Assembly (NCBI GenBank): GCA_031279925.1
Contig: JAITHQ010000193.1
Coordinates: forward strand, 1 to 5,213
Reading direction: 5' to 3'
Origin: Treponema sp.
GTDB taxonomy: Bacteria > Spirochaetota > Spirochaetia > Treponematales > Breznakiellaceae
Length of the DNA: 5,213 nt
This document shows, piece by piece, positions 1 through 5,213 of the stretch (position 1 is the stretch's first letter; each line of letters starts with the position of its first letter). The position numbers and the translations under genes are program-made. Under the pieces are notes generated by a model, which worked only from the letters and a program-made list of their open reading frames with translations, made no database searches and was not told the origin of the DNA.

Positions 1-192
1 ATCCCCACATTTGTCAAAAAACGCTACTCCTCGTTCAATTCTGGTGACGGCGCTCTTTTTGATAAAGGCGAAATGAGTCTTGAGCAGCTTGCGAAAATTG
101 GAACCGATGCGGGATACGGTAAAACAGGCCGTACCAGCGGCAAGCAGGAATATCTGGAGAACATACTGAACCGGTATCTGTTTGGCCTTTAA
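1..192 (+). CDS. xylA: Xylose isomerase, C-terminal 63 residues (5' end outside window)
   Basis: Frame 1 is open from the first base to TAA at 190-192. The peptide contains KKRYSSFNSGDGALFDKGEMS (slightly abbreviated here: RYSSFNSG, then DKGEMSLEQL) and ends with SGKQEYLENILNRYLFGL. These are the hallmark C-terminal blocks of xylose isomerases: the RY(S/A)SFDSG segment and the SG(K/R)QE-LEN-(I/V)N-Y tail. The enzyme is a cytoplasmic, metal-dependent tetramer that converts D-xylose to D-xylulose, usually feeding xylulokinase and the pentose phosphate pathway. The metal-binding and catalytic residues lie upstream and cannot be checked. The tail helps hold subunits together in the known family structures. 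An intrinsic terminator begins 30 bases after the stop, so xylA is the last gene of its transcript. The family assignment rests on pattern recognition of the tail, which is distinctive. Confidence 0.93.
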   Translation: MPTFVKKRYSSFNSGDGALFDKGEMSLEQLAKIGTDAGYGKTGRTSGKQEYLENILNRYLFGL

Positions 193-221
193 GGCTGTAG
201 GCGCAGCCTGGGCCGGAAAAC

Positions 222-259
222 AAAAAGCCCTGTTCCGACGCCGGAACAGGGCTTTTTTT
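222..259 (+). terminator. Rho-independent terminator of xylA
   Basis: The perfect 11-bp stem GCCCTGTTCCG (227-237) pairs with CGGAACAGGGC (242-252) around a 4-base loop. Seven T residues follow directly (253-259). Five A residues (222-226) precede the stem and can extend it by A-T pairs, so some activity on the opposite strand is also possible. It lies 30 bases after the xylA stop codon and is a textbook intrinsic terminator. Confidence 0.95.
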
Positions 260-295
260 ACAGAGGGCTCTGCCTACAACTTAAGCAGTCATAGA

Positions 296-339
296 CCGAC
301 GGCATAGCCGGCGGCTTGAGGAAGCCCCTTAAAGGGGGC
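296..339. other. GC-rich foldable intergenic stretch with alternative hairpins
   Basis: Three overlapping stems can be drawn. CCG-A-CGGC (296-303) pairs with GCCG-G-CGG (307-314) around loop ATA. GGCTT (313-317) pairs with AAGCC (322-326). GCCCCTT (324-330) pairs with the AGGGGGC run (333-339), using one G-U pair. The second stem shares bases with both others and so excludes them. A run of seven T (352-358) follows 12 bases after the last stem, which is too far for a standard intrinsic terminator. No known riboswitch or RNA family is recognised. The stretch could be a repeat copy, a processing site or chance pairing. Confidence 0.35.
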
Positions 340-369
340 AATCTACTCTCATTTTTTTCTTCTTAATGC

Positions 370-492
370 AGAGGCTGTTGCAAAACTTCAGTTTTGCAAC
401 AGCGACCTCTTAAAAATGCGCGTTTCGTAAGGCTTTAGCCTGAGAAACCGCAAGAGCCTGTGCAAAACCAACCGGGTTTTGCAACAGGCTCT
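370..492. mobile_element. MITE-like element: 17-bp terminal inverted repeats and three hairpins
   Basis: The left end AGAGGCTGTTGCAAAAC (370-386) and the reverse complement of the right end, AGAGCCTGTTGCAAAAC (from 476-492), agree at 16 of 17 positions, giving terminal inverted repeats on a 123-base unit. Each end is also half of its own palindrome: hairpin 1 (370-410; 12-bp core stem, loop TTCA) and hairpin 3 (453-492; 17 pairs with one bulged A at 484). Between them, hairpin 2 (418-451) pairs GCG/CGC, GTTTC/GAAAC and AGGCT/AGCCT. From memory, ends of the form GAGGCTGTTGCAAAA occur on several insertion sequences related to the IS5 and IS1182 groups; this is unverified. No transposase lies inside and no clear target-site duplication is visible in the flanks. 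A dispersed palindromic repeat or the fused ends of a deleted IS are the main alternatives. Confidence 0.6.
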
Positions 493-706
493 ATATTCAC
501 TGCTTTTTCCAAAACAATATTTTTTTCACAAGTTGGGAAATTATTGCATTGCTCGTTATCGATTGTTACTTCCTCTATTCTCACAACTGTTAGTTTTGGC
601 GGTTTTCCGCCGTTCCGGTACAAAGCATCGTATTCCCTTTAGAGCATCGACCGTATTTTTTTCCGTCTGGCATGAAACCATCAGTCTGGTCCCCCCCTAT
701 CTCCAT
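435..706 (-). pseudogene. Possible decayed ORF with one frameshift, unknown product
   Basis: On the minus strand an ATG at 706-704 is preceded by GAGGG with 6-base spacing. The frame runs to TAA at 592-590 (38 residues, including DGFMPDGKKYGRCSK). The adjacent frame, open from about 638 to a stop at 435-437, reads EYDALYRNGGKPPKLTVV and then RIEEVTIDNEQ, a plausible protein-like composition. Restoring one base in the A-run at 638-640 joins the two into one reading frame with no internal stop (CSK then REYDALYRNGG). I do not recognise the product. The joined frame runs into the right half of the MITE-like element, where the translation becomes hairpin sequence. This suggests the element truncated or replaced its natural 3' end. 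Chance open frames remain possible at these lengths. Confidence 0.3.
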
Positions 707-888
707 TTTATTCCCTCTAAAAAAACGAACCCCTTACCGCCGCCCTTCTGTCTCAAAGGGCGGGAATCAGCGTTAACCCGGCGAAAACCCTCTATGTGCT
801 GACCAAGTTGCAGGCGGTCAAGCGGATTGGCAATAGCGAATTGGCAATAGAAGAATTCGATTGTGTACAAGATTGGCCGCCCTTCCAT
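697..888 (-). CDS. Doubtful 63-residue ORF coupled to the synthetase stop codon
   Basis: The ATG at 888-886 overlaps the upstream synthetase stop as TGATG. An AGGAG motif sits six bases before that ATG, inside the end of the upstream gene, the usual layout for translational coupling. The frame ends at TAG (699-697). It overlaps by 10 bases the start of the next possible minus-strand ORF (ATG at 706). The 63-residue product starts MEGRPILYTIEFFYCQF and ends FVFLEGIKWR. It has no recognised domain, signal peptide or membrane segment, and its composition is unremarkable. The first part includes a 14-base tandem near-repeat (825-852), a length that would not preserve frame. A competing plus-strand frame over the same DNA looks at least as protein-like, so this call rests only on the start-site architecture. 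Confidence 0.22.
   Translation of the reverse strand: MEGRPILYTIEFFYCQFAIANPLDRLQLGQHIEGFRRVNADSRPLRQKGGGKGFVFLEGIKWR
719..763 (-). terminator. Weak candidate terminator for the transporter-synthetase operon
   Basis: On the minus strand an 8-bp stem CCGCCCTT/AAGGGCGG (763-756 with 747-740, 8-base loop) is followed after 14 bases by seven T residues (725-719). The gap between stem and T-run is too long for a canonical intrinsic terminator. It is nevertheless the only GC-rich hairpin plus T-run combination found in the first 200 bases after the synthetase stop. Rho-dependent ending, or run-on to the later palindromes at 370-492, is equally possible. Confidence 0.25.
721..888 (+). pseudogene. 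Possible plus-strand gene remnant with winged-helix-like pattern
   Basis: The frame following TAA at 718-720 reads PLTAALLSQRAGISVNPAK and then TLYVLTKLQAVKRIG, followed by an acidic stretch (NSELAIEEFD). The spacing of hydrophobic residues around LTAALLSQRAGIS and the following helix resembles the helix-turn-helix plus wing of small DNA-binding domains; this is a pattern impression, not a family match. No good start codon is visible upstream; the first usable one is GTG at 796. The frame stays open to 1059, but beyond about 888 it is antisense to the well-supported synthetase C-terminus and reads as noise. If real, it is a fragment missing both ends. It cannot easily coexist with the minus-strand ORF over the same bases. 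Confidence 0.22.
825..852. repeat. Short tandem near-repeat, two 14-base units
   Basis: ATTGGCAATAG occurs at 826-836 and again at 840-850, within two consecutive 14-base units. It lies 36 bases past the synthetase stop codon. The unit length is not a multiple of three, so a recent duplication would have shifted any reading frame crossing it. Replication slippage explains it adequately. Confidence 0.7.
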
Positions 889-3737
889 CAAACTCTCCTG
901 ATCCGCGCGTCCGCAGCAACAAAACCGTTGCGGGCCGGGTCATATATGACCGGATTAATATCAAATTCGGCGATACCCGGAAGCGCCAGAAGCAGGCTGC
1001 CAATACGGCATATCAGTTCCGCCAGGGCGTCACTGTCGGCCCCCTGCTGTCCTCGGTAGCCCTTGAGCAGCGGCGCGCATTTAAGGCCCTTAACAAGATT
1101 CAAGGCTTCCTTTTTCCCTACCGGCGGATAGGCAAAAACAATGTCCTTCATGATCTCGACCCAGATTCCGCCAAGGCCGGCTATGACCGCAGGGCCAAGC
1201 TGGGGATCCGCTACGCCGCCGGCAATAAATTCAAGGCCATCGGGCACCTGTTCCTGCACAAAAACGCCGTTTGCCCCTGAAAAGCGGGCAAGAAATTCCG
1301 TTACCACCGCGCCCAGTTCCCCGGGGGAACCGATGTTAAGCCGTACCCCGCCTACGTCAGACTTGTGTACGATTTCAGGATGATCGATTTTGGCTACCAC
1401 AGGGTAGCTGAATTCAGCGGCCCCAATTTCCCCGGCGTTTTTGAACAAGCCGCTTTTCGCGGTACGTATACCAAAGCAGCCGAGTATACCATAAGCATCA
1501 ATTATGGAGGCATACTGTCCCGGCGGAATCCGGGAAAAAATTTCCCGGGCCCTGGCGATCTGCGGGCCTGTTGGCGAAAAAAACGCGAAAGAGGCGGCAA
1601 TGTCCTCCGGATCGGGCCGTTCTTTCCGCCGCATCCCCGCAAGCATCAGGGCAAGCTGTTCGGGATACTCGGCCACCGGGATTCCGTTTTTCAGCAGCAG
1701 TTCCCGCCCGCCTTTGCCCAAAGCCGGACCGAAAAAACATGCCAGCGACGGTATGGGCGACGCTTTTAAAACAGGTATCAGGGCTTCGGCAACCTTGGCA
1801 GTGTCAACGGTGGCGGGAGGCACGCAGCAGACCGGCAAGGCATCGTATTCACCGCTTTCGATCATAAGTTTAGCGGCCTGGGCGTAATGTTCAGGCGGCG
1901 CCGGGGCAACAATATCCACCGGATTTTGCACCGACGCTTCGGGCAGCAGGATTTCCCGCAGTCCGGCCTTGAGTTTGCCGGAAGGTTCGGGAAGCGTAAA
2001 GCCTTTTTCCGAAAGGGCGTCAGAGATCAAAATGCTGGGACCGCCGGCGTTGGTAAGATGGCCTATCCGTCCACCAGAGACAACAGGCATGTGGGCAAGC
2101 GCGGCGGCGCAGAGGAACAGCTCTTCGATGGAATGTACCCTGGTGATCCCCGCCTTTTGTATCAGCGCCCCGGCCACCTTGTCATTTCCGGCAAGGCTCC
2201 CGGTGTGGGAACTGGCGGCGGATATGCCCGCGCTGGTACTGCCCGCTTTGAGCAGCAGTATGGGTTTTTGTATCTTTGCCGCCAGACGCCAGAAACGCGC
2301 CGGTTCCAGAATCGTTTCAAGGTAGAGGGCGATGACTTTTGTATCCTCGTCCTTTTCATAGAAAGGAAGCAGATCGCAGAGGGTAACATCGGCCTGATTG
2401 CCAAGGGACACAATAGAAGAAAACCCAATCCCAAGCTGCGCCGAATAGTCAAGCATTGCCGCCCCGATGGAACCGGACTGGGTTACCAGCGCTACACTGC
2501 CTTTGGCTACATTACCGGACAGTATCGTGGCGTTCAGGCTGATTTTGGCATTCATTTCTCCCATGCAGTTCGGGCCGATAAGGCGCATATTATAGCGGTT
2601 AACGATTTCGACCAGCTTTTCCTGGGCCGCCGCGCCTTCGCCGCCGGTCTCTTTAAAACCGGCGCTTATGCAAACCAAAGCCCTGACGCCCTTTCTGCCG
2701 CATTCCCCGGCCAGTTCGAGCACTGAGGATCCCGGCGTCGCTATTACAGCCAAATCAACCGTTTCCCCTATTTCGCTGACCGAAACGCTTCCGGTTGCGC
2801 CTAACACATCCTCGCCGCGTTTGTTAACGGCGTAAACCCTGCCGACAAAACCGCCGGTGATAATATTGCGTATAATTGACTGGCCTATGCCCGGTTTCTG
2901 CGACGCGCCAATCACGGCCACAGAACCGGGATACAGAAGCTTTTCCATGTCCCGCTGATAGAGCGGAATATTTTCGTTCCAGCTCTCTATCCGCAGGCCG
3001 TCGGGAACCATTTTTCCCCGGTAAAATACCGCGCCCTTTTCGTCCTGGGCAAAATTGCCCAGAGCCAGCTCAAGCAGGGTTCTGGCCCCTACCATACGAT
3101 TCTGCTCATTTACCAGTTTAAGGTAATGGCGCATTCGATCTTCTTCGGCGGCGTGGAGTTTGTAATCTACCGGGATCCTTTCGGAAATAACAAGCAGCGG
3201 GCCGCCGTCTATCTGGGTAGTCGCAATATGCGAGCTTGAACAGAGAAACGGCTCTTTCGCGGCAAGGGCCAGTCCAACGCCGTTGCCGCCCGCATAGGAA
3301 CGCCTGCCGTCCTTTTTTATGGAAAGGTCTGCGGGGTGAACATTGATAATCAGGTATTCATCCAAAAGGCAGGCGGTGGTTGCCCACACATAACCGGCAA
3401 GCAGTATCGCCTGCGCTTTCATTGGCCGTATCAGCTTCAGCGCTTCGGCGTCAAATTCGCGGCGCAGTTCCTTATCGGAAAGCGGCTTTCCGCGGGCCGC
3501 ATAAAAATCCTTGATGTCAAGGGCGGCGGATGGAACGCCCAATTGAGACGCCGTGGCCAGCGCTTTTGCGTCCTTTTTGCTGGCAAAAACACCGGCCACC
3601 TCAAAAGGACAGTCCACGCCCCGGCTCTCCATATCTTTTTGCAATTCCAGCGCCTTCCAGATCGTATCACCTGAACCGGAGACAAAGCCTATCACCCTTA
3701 GTTTCCCGGCAGCGGGATTGTAAACCGGCGTTATCAT
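888..3737 (-). CDS. Formyltransferase-like domain fused to NDP-forming acyl-CoA synthetase
   Basis: The protein has 949 residues, starting at ATG 3737 after GAGG with 5-base spacing. Residues about 13-230 form a GART/Fmt-type formyltransferase domain: LLAGYVWAT, then INVHPADLS with N132 and H134, and HIATTQIDGGPLL with D177. These match the Asn-x-His and Asp catalytic set of PurN. Residues about 262-400 are a CoA-binding Rossmann domain (YPGSVAVIGAS, IGPNCMG). Residues about 410-550 are the ligase domain (VTQSGSIGAAMLDY, LYLE with E474, SSHTGSLAG with H511, the expected phospho-histidine). About 555-700 is the extra alpha-subunit domain (TNAGGPSILISDAL). About 740-949 is ATP-grasp (HKSDVGGV with H791, likely the second phospho-histidine; GLGGIWVEIMKD; EFDINPV with D926). 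The family catalyses acyl-CoA + ADP + Pi = acid + CoA + ATP, reversibly, in the cytoplasm. Alpha and beta parts are fused and all key residues are kept, so the enzyme should be active. Substrate unknown: acetate, propionate, another carboxylate imported by the neighbouring TRAP system, or formate (see findings). It is the last clear gene of the operon. Confidence 0.93.
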   Translation of the reverse strand: MITPVYNPAAGKLRVIGFVSGSGDTIWKALELQKDMESRGVDCPFEVAGVFASKKDAKALATASQLGVPSAALDIKDFYAARGKPLSDKELRREFDAEALKLIRPMKAQAILLAGYVWATTACLLDEYLIINVHPADLSIKKDGRRSYAGGNGVGLALAAKEPFLCSSSHIATTQIDGGPLLVISERIPVDYKLHAAEEDRMRHYLKLVNEQNRMVGARTLLELALGNFAQDEKGAVFYRGKMVPDGLRIESWNENIPLYQRDMEKLLYPGSVAVIGASQKPGIGQSIIRNIITGGFVGRVYAVNKRGEDVLGATGSVSVSEIGETVDLAVIATPGSSVLELAGECGRKGVRALVCISAGFKETGGEGAAAQEKLVEIVNRYNMRLIGPNCMGEMNAKISLNATILSGNVAKGSVALVTQSGSIGAAMLDYSAQLGIGFSSIVSLGNQADVTLCDLLPFYEKDEDTKVIALYLETILEPARFWRLAAKIQKPILLLKAGSTSAGISAASSHTGSLAGNDKVAGALIQKAGITRVHSIEELFLCAAALAHMPVVSGGRIGHLTNAGGPSILISDALSEKGFTLPEPSGKLKAGLREILLPEASVQNPVDIVAPAPPEHYAQAAKLMIESGEYDALPVCCVPPATVDTAKVAEALIPVLKASPIPSLACFFGPALGKGGRELLLKNGIPVAEYPEQLALMLAGMRRKERPDPEDIAASFAFFSPTGPQIARAREIFSRIPPGQYASIIDAYGILGCFGIRTAKSGLFKNAGEIGAAEFSYPVVAKIDHPEIVHKSDVGGVRLNIGSPGELGAVVTEFLARFSGANGVFVQEQVPDGLEFIAGGVADPQLGPAVIAGLGGIWVEIMKDIVFAYPPVGKKEALNLVKGLKCAPLLKGYRGQQGADSDALAELICRIGSLLLALPGIAEFDINPVIYDPARNGFVAADARIRRV

Positions 3738-3747
3738 ATAAACCTCG

Positions 3748-5031
3748 TTATTTTTTTAGCACAAGATTGGGAAGTCCCACGACAATATTCGGGAACAGCA
3801 CACACAAAAAAAGCAAAAGCGTTACTAACAGCACCATAGGGAGAATTTCCCTGCAGGTTTTGGCAAGGCTTACATTTCCGATTTTTGCCGCCACAAACAG
3901 GCAGGTTCCCACCGGCGGCGTCAGCGCTCCAATGCAGATATTTACTACCATGAGCACGCCAAAGAAGACCGGATCAACGCCAAGACGGTTGGTAACTACC
4001 AAAACAATGGGACTGAGGAGCATCAGAATTGCCAGGGCGTCCATAAAACATCCCATAATAAGCACCAGCAGCATTATCAAAAGCAAAACCACCGTCGGGT
4101 TGGAAGAAACGCTCAGGAATGCCCCGGCAATCTGCTGGGGAATCCGCTGACTGGTCAGCACCCAGCTCATGGCCGTAGAGGAGGCCAGAATCAACGAAAC
4201 CACCGCCGTATTCTTTGCCGCCGAAAGGAGTGCTTTTTTTATAGTCCTAAGATTCAGGGTACGCAGTACGAAGGTTCCCAGTATAAAGGCGTACATTACC
4301 GAAACCGCGGCGGCCTCGGTGGCGGTAAAAATGCCCCCAAAAATTCCGCCCAGAATGATTACCGGCATTAACAGGGGCAGAAAGGCGTCTTTAAAGGCCA
4401 ACAGGAATTTTTTTAGGGTAAATTTCGATTGCTCCAGGGGGATGCCCTCTTTTTTTGCCAGGAAAAATGAATAAGCCATCAGGAACAGGCCAAAGAGGAT
4501 ACCGGGAACAACGCCGGCGAGAAACATCCGCTCCACCGAAACACCCGCAATGGTCGCAAAGACTATCATCGGAATGCTGGGAGGGATGATGGGACCTATA
4601 GCCCCGCCGCAAGCCACCAAGGCCGTTGAAAAAGGCGGCCTATAACCCCGTTCCTGCATCGTCGGCAGCACCATTGCCCCCACTGCGGCGGCTGTGGCAA
4701 CCGCCGATCCGCTCATGGCGGCGAACATCATGGCAAGCACGATGGCTACATGGGCAAGGCCGCCGGGAAGCCGCCCTACAATACTATAGGCGAAATCCAT
4801 CAGCCGTTTGGTGATCTTGGATTCTTCCATCAAGGAACCGGCAAGCATAAAAAACGGAATCGCCAGATACGGGAATGTATCAAGGCCGGAATACATGTTA
4901 TGCGCAATTGTTATGGGATTGAATATGCCCTGCCAGAACATTATCGCCACCGCGACGCCGCTTAGTACGAACATAACGGGAATACCGATTAAAATTCCCG
5001 CGATAAAAATGGCCAAAAATACCGCTAGCAT
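3748..5031 (-). CDS. dctM: TRAP transporter large permease (DctM family)
   Basis: The protein has 427 residues, the usual length for DctM subunits, and is almost entirely membrane-embedded; hydrophobic stretches suggest about 11-13 segments. Family hallmarks are visible: the N-terminal IGIPVMFVLSGVA, GLDTFPYLAIPFFMLAGSLM at about 49-68, GSAVATAAAVGAMVLP at 108-123, GGAIGPIIPPSIPMIVFA at 142-159, GIFTATEAAAVSV at 233-245 and ALTPPVGTCLFVAAKIG at 369-385. In the cytoplasmic membrane it uses a sodium gradient to import a substrate delivered by an extracytoplasmic binding protein (DctP), working with the small DctQ subunit. The ATG at 5031 follows AAGGA with 6-base spacing and overlaps the dctQ stop by 7 bases. 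Only 10 bases separate it from the synthetase, so the genes are co-transcribed. Substrate cannot be read from this subunit; TRAP systems mostly carry dicarboxylates, keto acids and sugar acids. The symbol denotes family, not a tested C4-dicarboxylate system. Confidence 0.96.
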   Translation of the reverse strand: MLAVFLAIFIAGILIGIPVMFVLSGVAVAIMFWQGIFNPITIAHNMYSGLDTFPYLAIPFFMLAGSLMEESKITKRLMDFAYSIVGRLPGGLAHVAIVLAMMFAAMSGSAVATAAAVGAMVLPTMQERGYRPPFSTALVACGGAIGPIIPPSIPMIVFATIAGVSVERMFLAGVVPGILFGLFLMAYSFFLAKKEGIPLEQSKFTLKKFLLAFKDAFLPLLMPVIILGGIFGGIFTATEAAAVSVMYAFILGTFVLRTLNLRTIKKALLSAAKNTAVVSLILASSTAMSWVLTSQRIPQQIAGAFLSVSSNPTVVLLLIMLLVLIMGCFMDALAILMLLSPIVLVVTNRLGVDPVFFGVLMVVNICIGALTPPVGTCLFVAAKIGNVSLAKTCREILPMVLLVTLLLFLCVLFPNIVVGLPNLVLKK

Positions 5032-5213
5032 TTTTCATCCTTTTCAAAGTCTGTGCCGGAACTCCACATCATTGCCAGTTTACACAGAATAAACACAAAA
5101 CTCAGAACGGCGCTGACCGGCATAACCATATAGATTATGCTCATGGGAACCGGCATGGTAGTCGCCCGCTGCGTAACCTGCCTTGCAAGCAGCCGCCACG
5201 CGCCCCAGGCGAT
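5025..5213 (-). CDS. dctQ: TRAP transporter small permease, C-terminal part (DctQ family)
   Basis: The minus-strand frame is open from the right window edge to TAG at 5027-5025, giving 62 residues. It begins with an amphipathic, arginine-bearing segment (WGAWRLLARQVTQRATT). Next comes PVPMSIIYMVMPVSAVLSF and a hydrophobic run continuing to about residue 46, then a short charged tail (GTDFEKDEKC). A P-(V/I)-P-x-x-x-x-Y-x-x-x-P motif before the last membrane helix is typical of the DctQ C-terminus. The stop overlaps the dctM start by 7 bases in another frame, the usual coupled Q-M arrangement. Its role is the small membrane subunit of the TRAP transporter. The N-terminal three helices, and probably the binding-protein gene, lie beyond the window. 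Identification rests on position and the short tail. Confidence 0.85.
   Translation of the reverse strand: MAWGAWRLLARQVTQRATTMPVPMSIIYMVMPVSAVLSFVFILCKLAMMWSSGTDFEKDEKC

Noticed and set aside
272..360. tracrRNA-like or other named small RNA
   Set aside because: A GCCCCTT...AAGGGGC-type hairpin near a T-run recalls some tracrRNA tails, but no anti-repeat, CRISPR array or cas9 is in the window and the T-run spacing is wrong.
370..492. CRISPR array from the repeated TTGCAAAAC words
   Set aside because: The words are in inverted, not direct, orientation, there are only two repeat pairs, and there are no regular spacers or cas genes.
598..611. GGCGG-TTTT-CCGCC hairpin as a terminator
   Set aside because: The stem is only 5 bp and no T-run follows on either strand.
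479..802. 107-codon plus-strand open frame in the intergenic zone
   Set aside because: It begins inside the palindromic element, is rich in Phe/Leu/Pro/Ser from T- and C-runs, and has no ribosome-binding site or motif.
1887..2726. 279-codon plus-strand open frame
   Set aside because: It is fully antisense to conserved synthetase domains, and its translation is arginine- and glycine-rich with no recognisable motif; it is a shadow of the minus-strand codon pattern.
2988..3737. Separate fmt or purN gene ahead of the synthetase
   Set aside because: The frame is continuous with the synthetase and there is no stop. A later ATG (residue 264) lacks a strong ribosome-binding site, and the domain lacks the standard SLLP loop, so it is a fused, divergent domain.
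3530..4150. 206-codon plus-strand open frame spanning the dctM-synthetase junction
   Set aside because: It lies antisense across two well-supported coding regions and their junction, with low-complexity Ser/Thr/Arg composition typical of antisense shadow.

Overview
The window looks like the chromosome of a carbohydrate-using, probably anaerobic bacterium with GC a little above 50%. No taxonomic marker gene is present. Xylose isomerase, a TRAP carboxylate transporter and an ADP-forming acyl-CoA synthetase together would fit a host-associated or sediment spirochaete (Treponema-like) or another fermenter. That placement is an inference, with low to moderate confidence.

Layout. On the left (1-192, + strand) is the 3' end of xylA (xylose isomerase), closed by a strong intrinsic terminator at 222-259. 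On the right, a minus-strand operon enters from beyond the window: the C-terminus of the TRAP small permease (dctQ-like, 5025-5213), the full TRAP large permease (dctM-like, 3748-5031, overlapping dctQ by 7 bases), and then, 10 bases further on, a 949-residue fusion enzyme (888-3737). The fusion has an N-terminal formyltransferase-fold domain that keeps the Asn-x-His...Asp catalytic set. It is followed by a complete, apparently active NDP-forming acyl-CoA synthetase (CoA-binding, ligase and ATP-grasp domains in one chain). A simple reading is that the transporter imports a carboxylate and the enzyme interconverts it with its CoA thioester; the role of the formyltransferase domain is open and is the most interesting point here.

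The convergent intergenic zone (193-887) has no securely recognised gene but is not featureless. It holds a GC-rich foldable stretch (296-339) and a 123-base element (370-492) with 17-base terminal inverted repeats, each sitting in its own palindrome around a third hairpin; this resembles a non-autonomous IS/MITE derivative. It also holds a probable decayed minus-strand ORF with one apparent frameshift (435-706), and a stretch (697-888) that is open on both strands: a minus-strand ORF coupled to the synthetase stop codon and a competing plus-strand frame with a helix-turn-helix-like look. The zone reads as a scar of past insertions and gene decay between two conserved transcription units.
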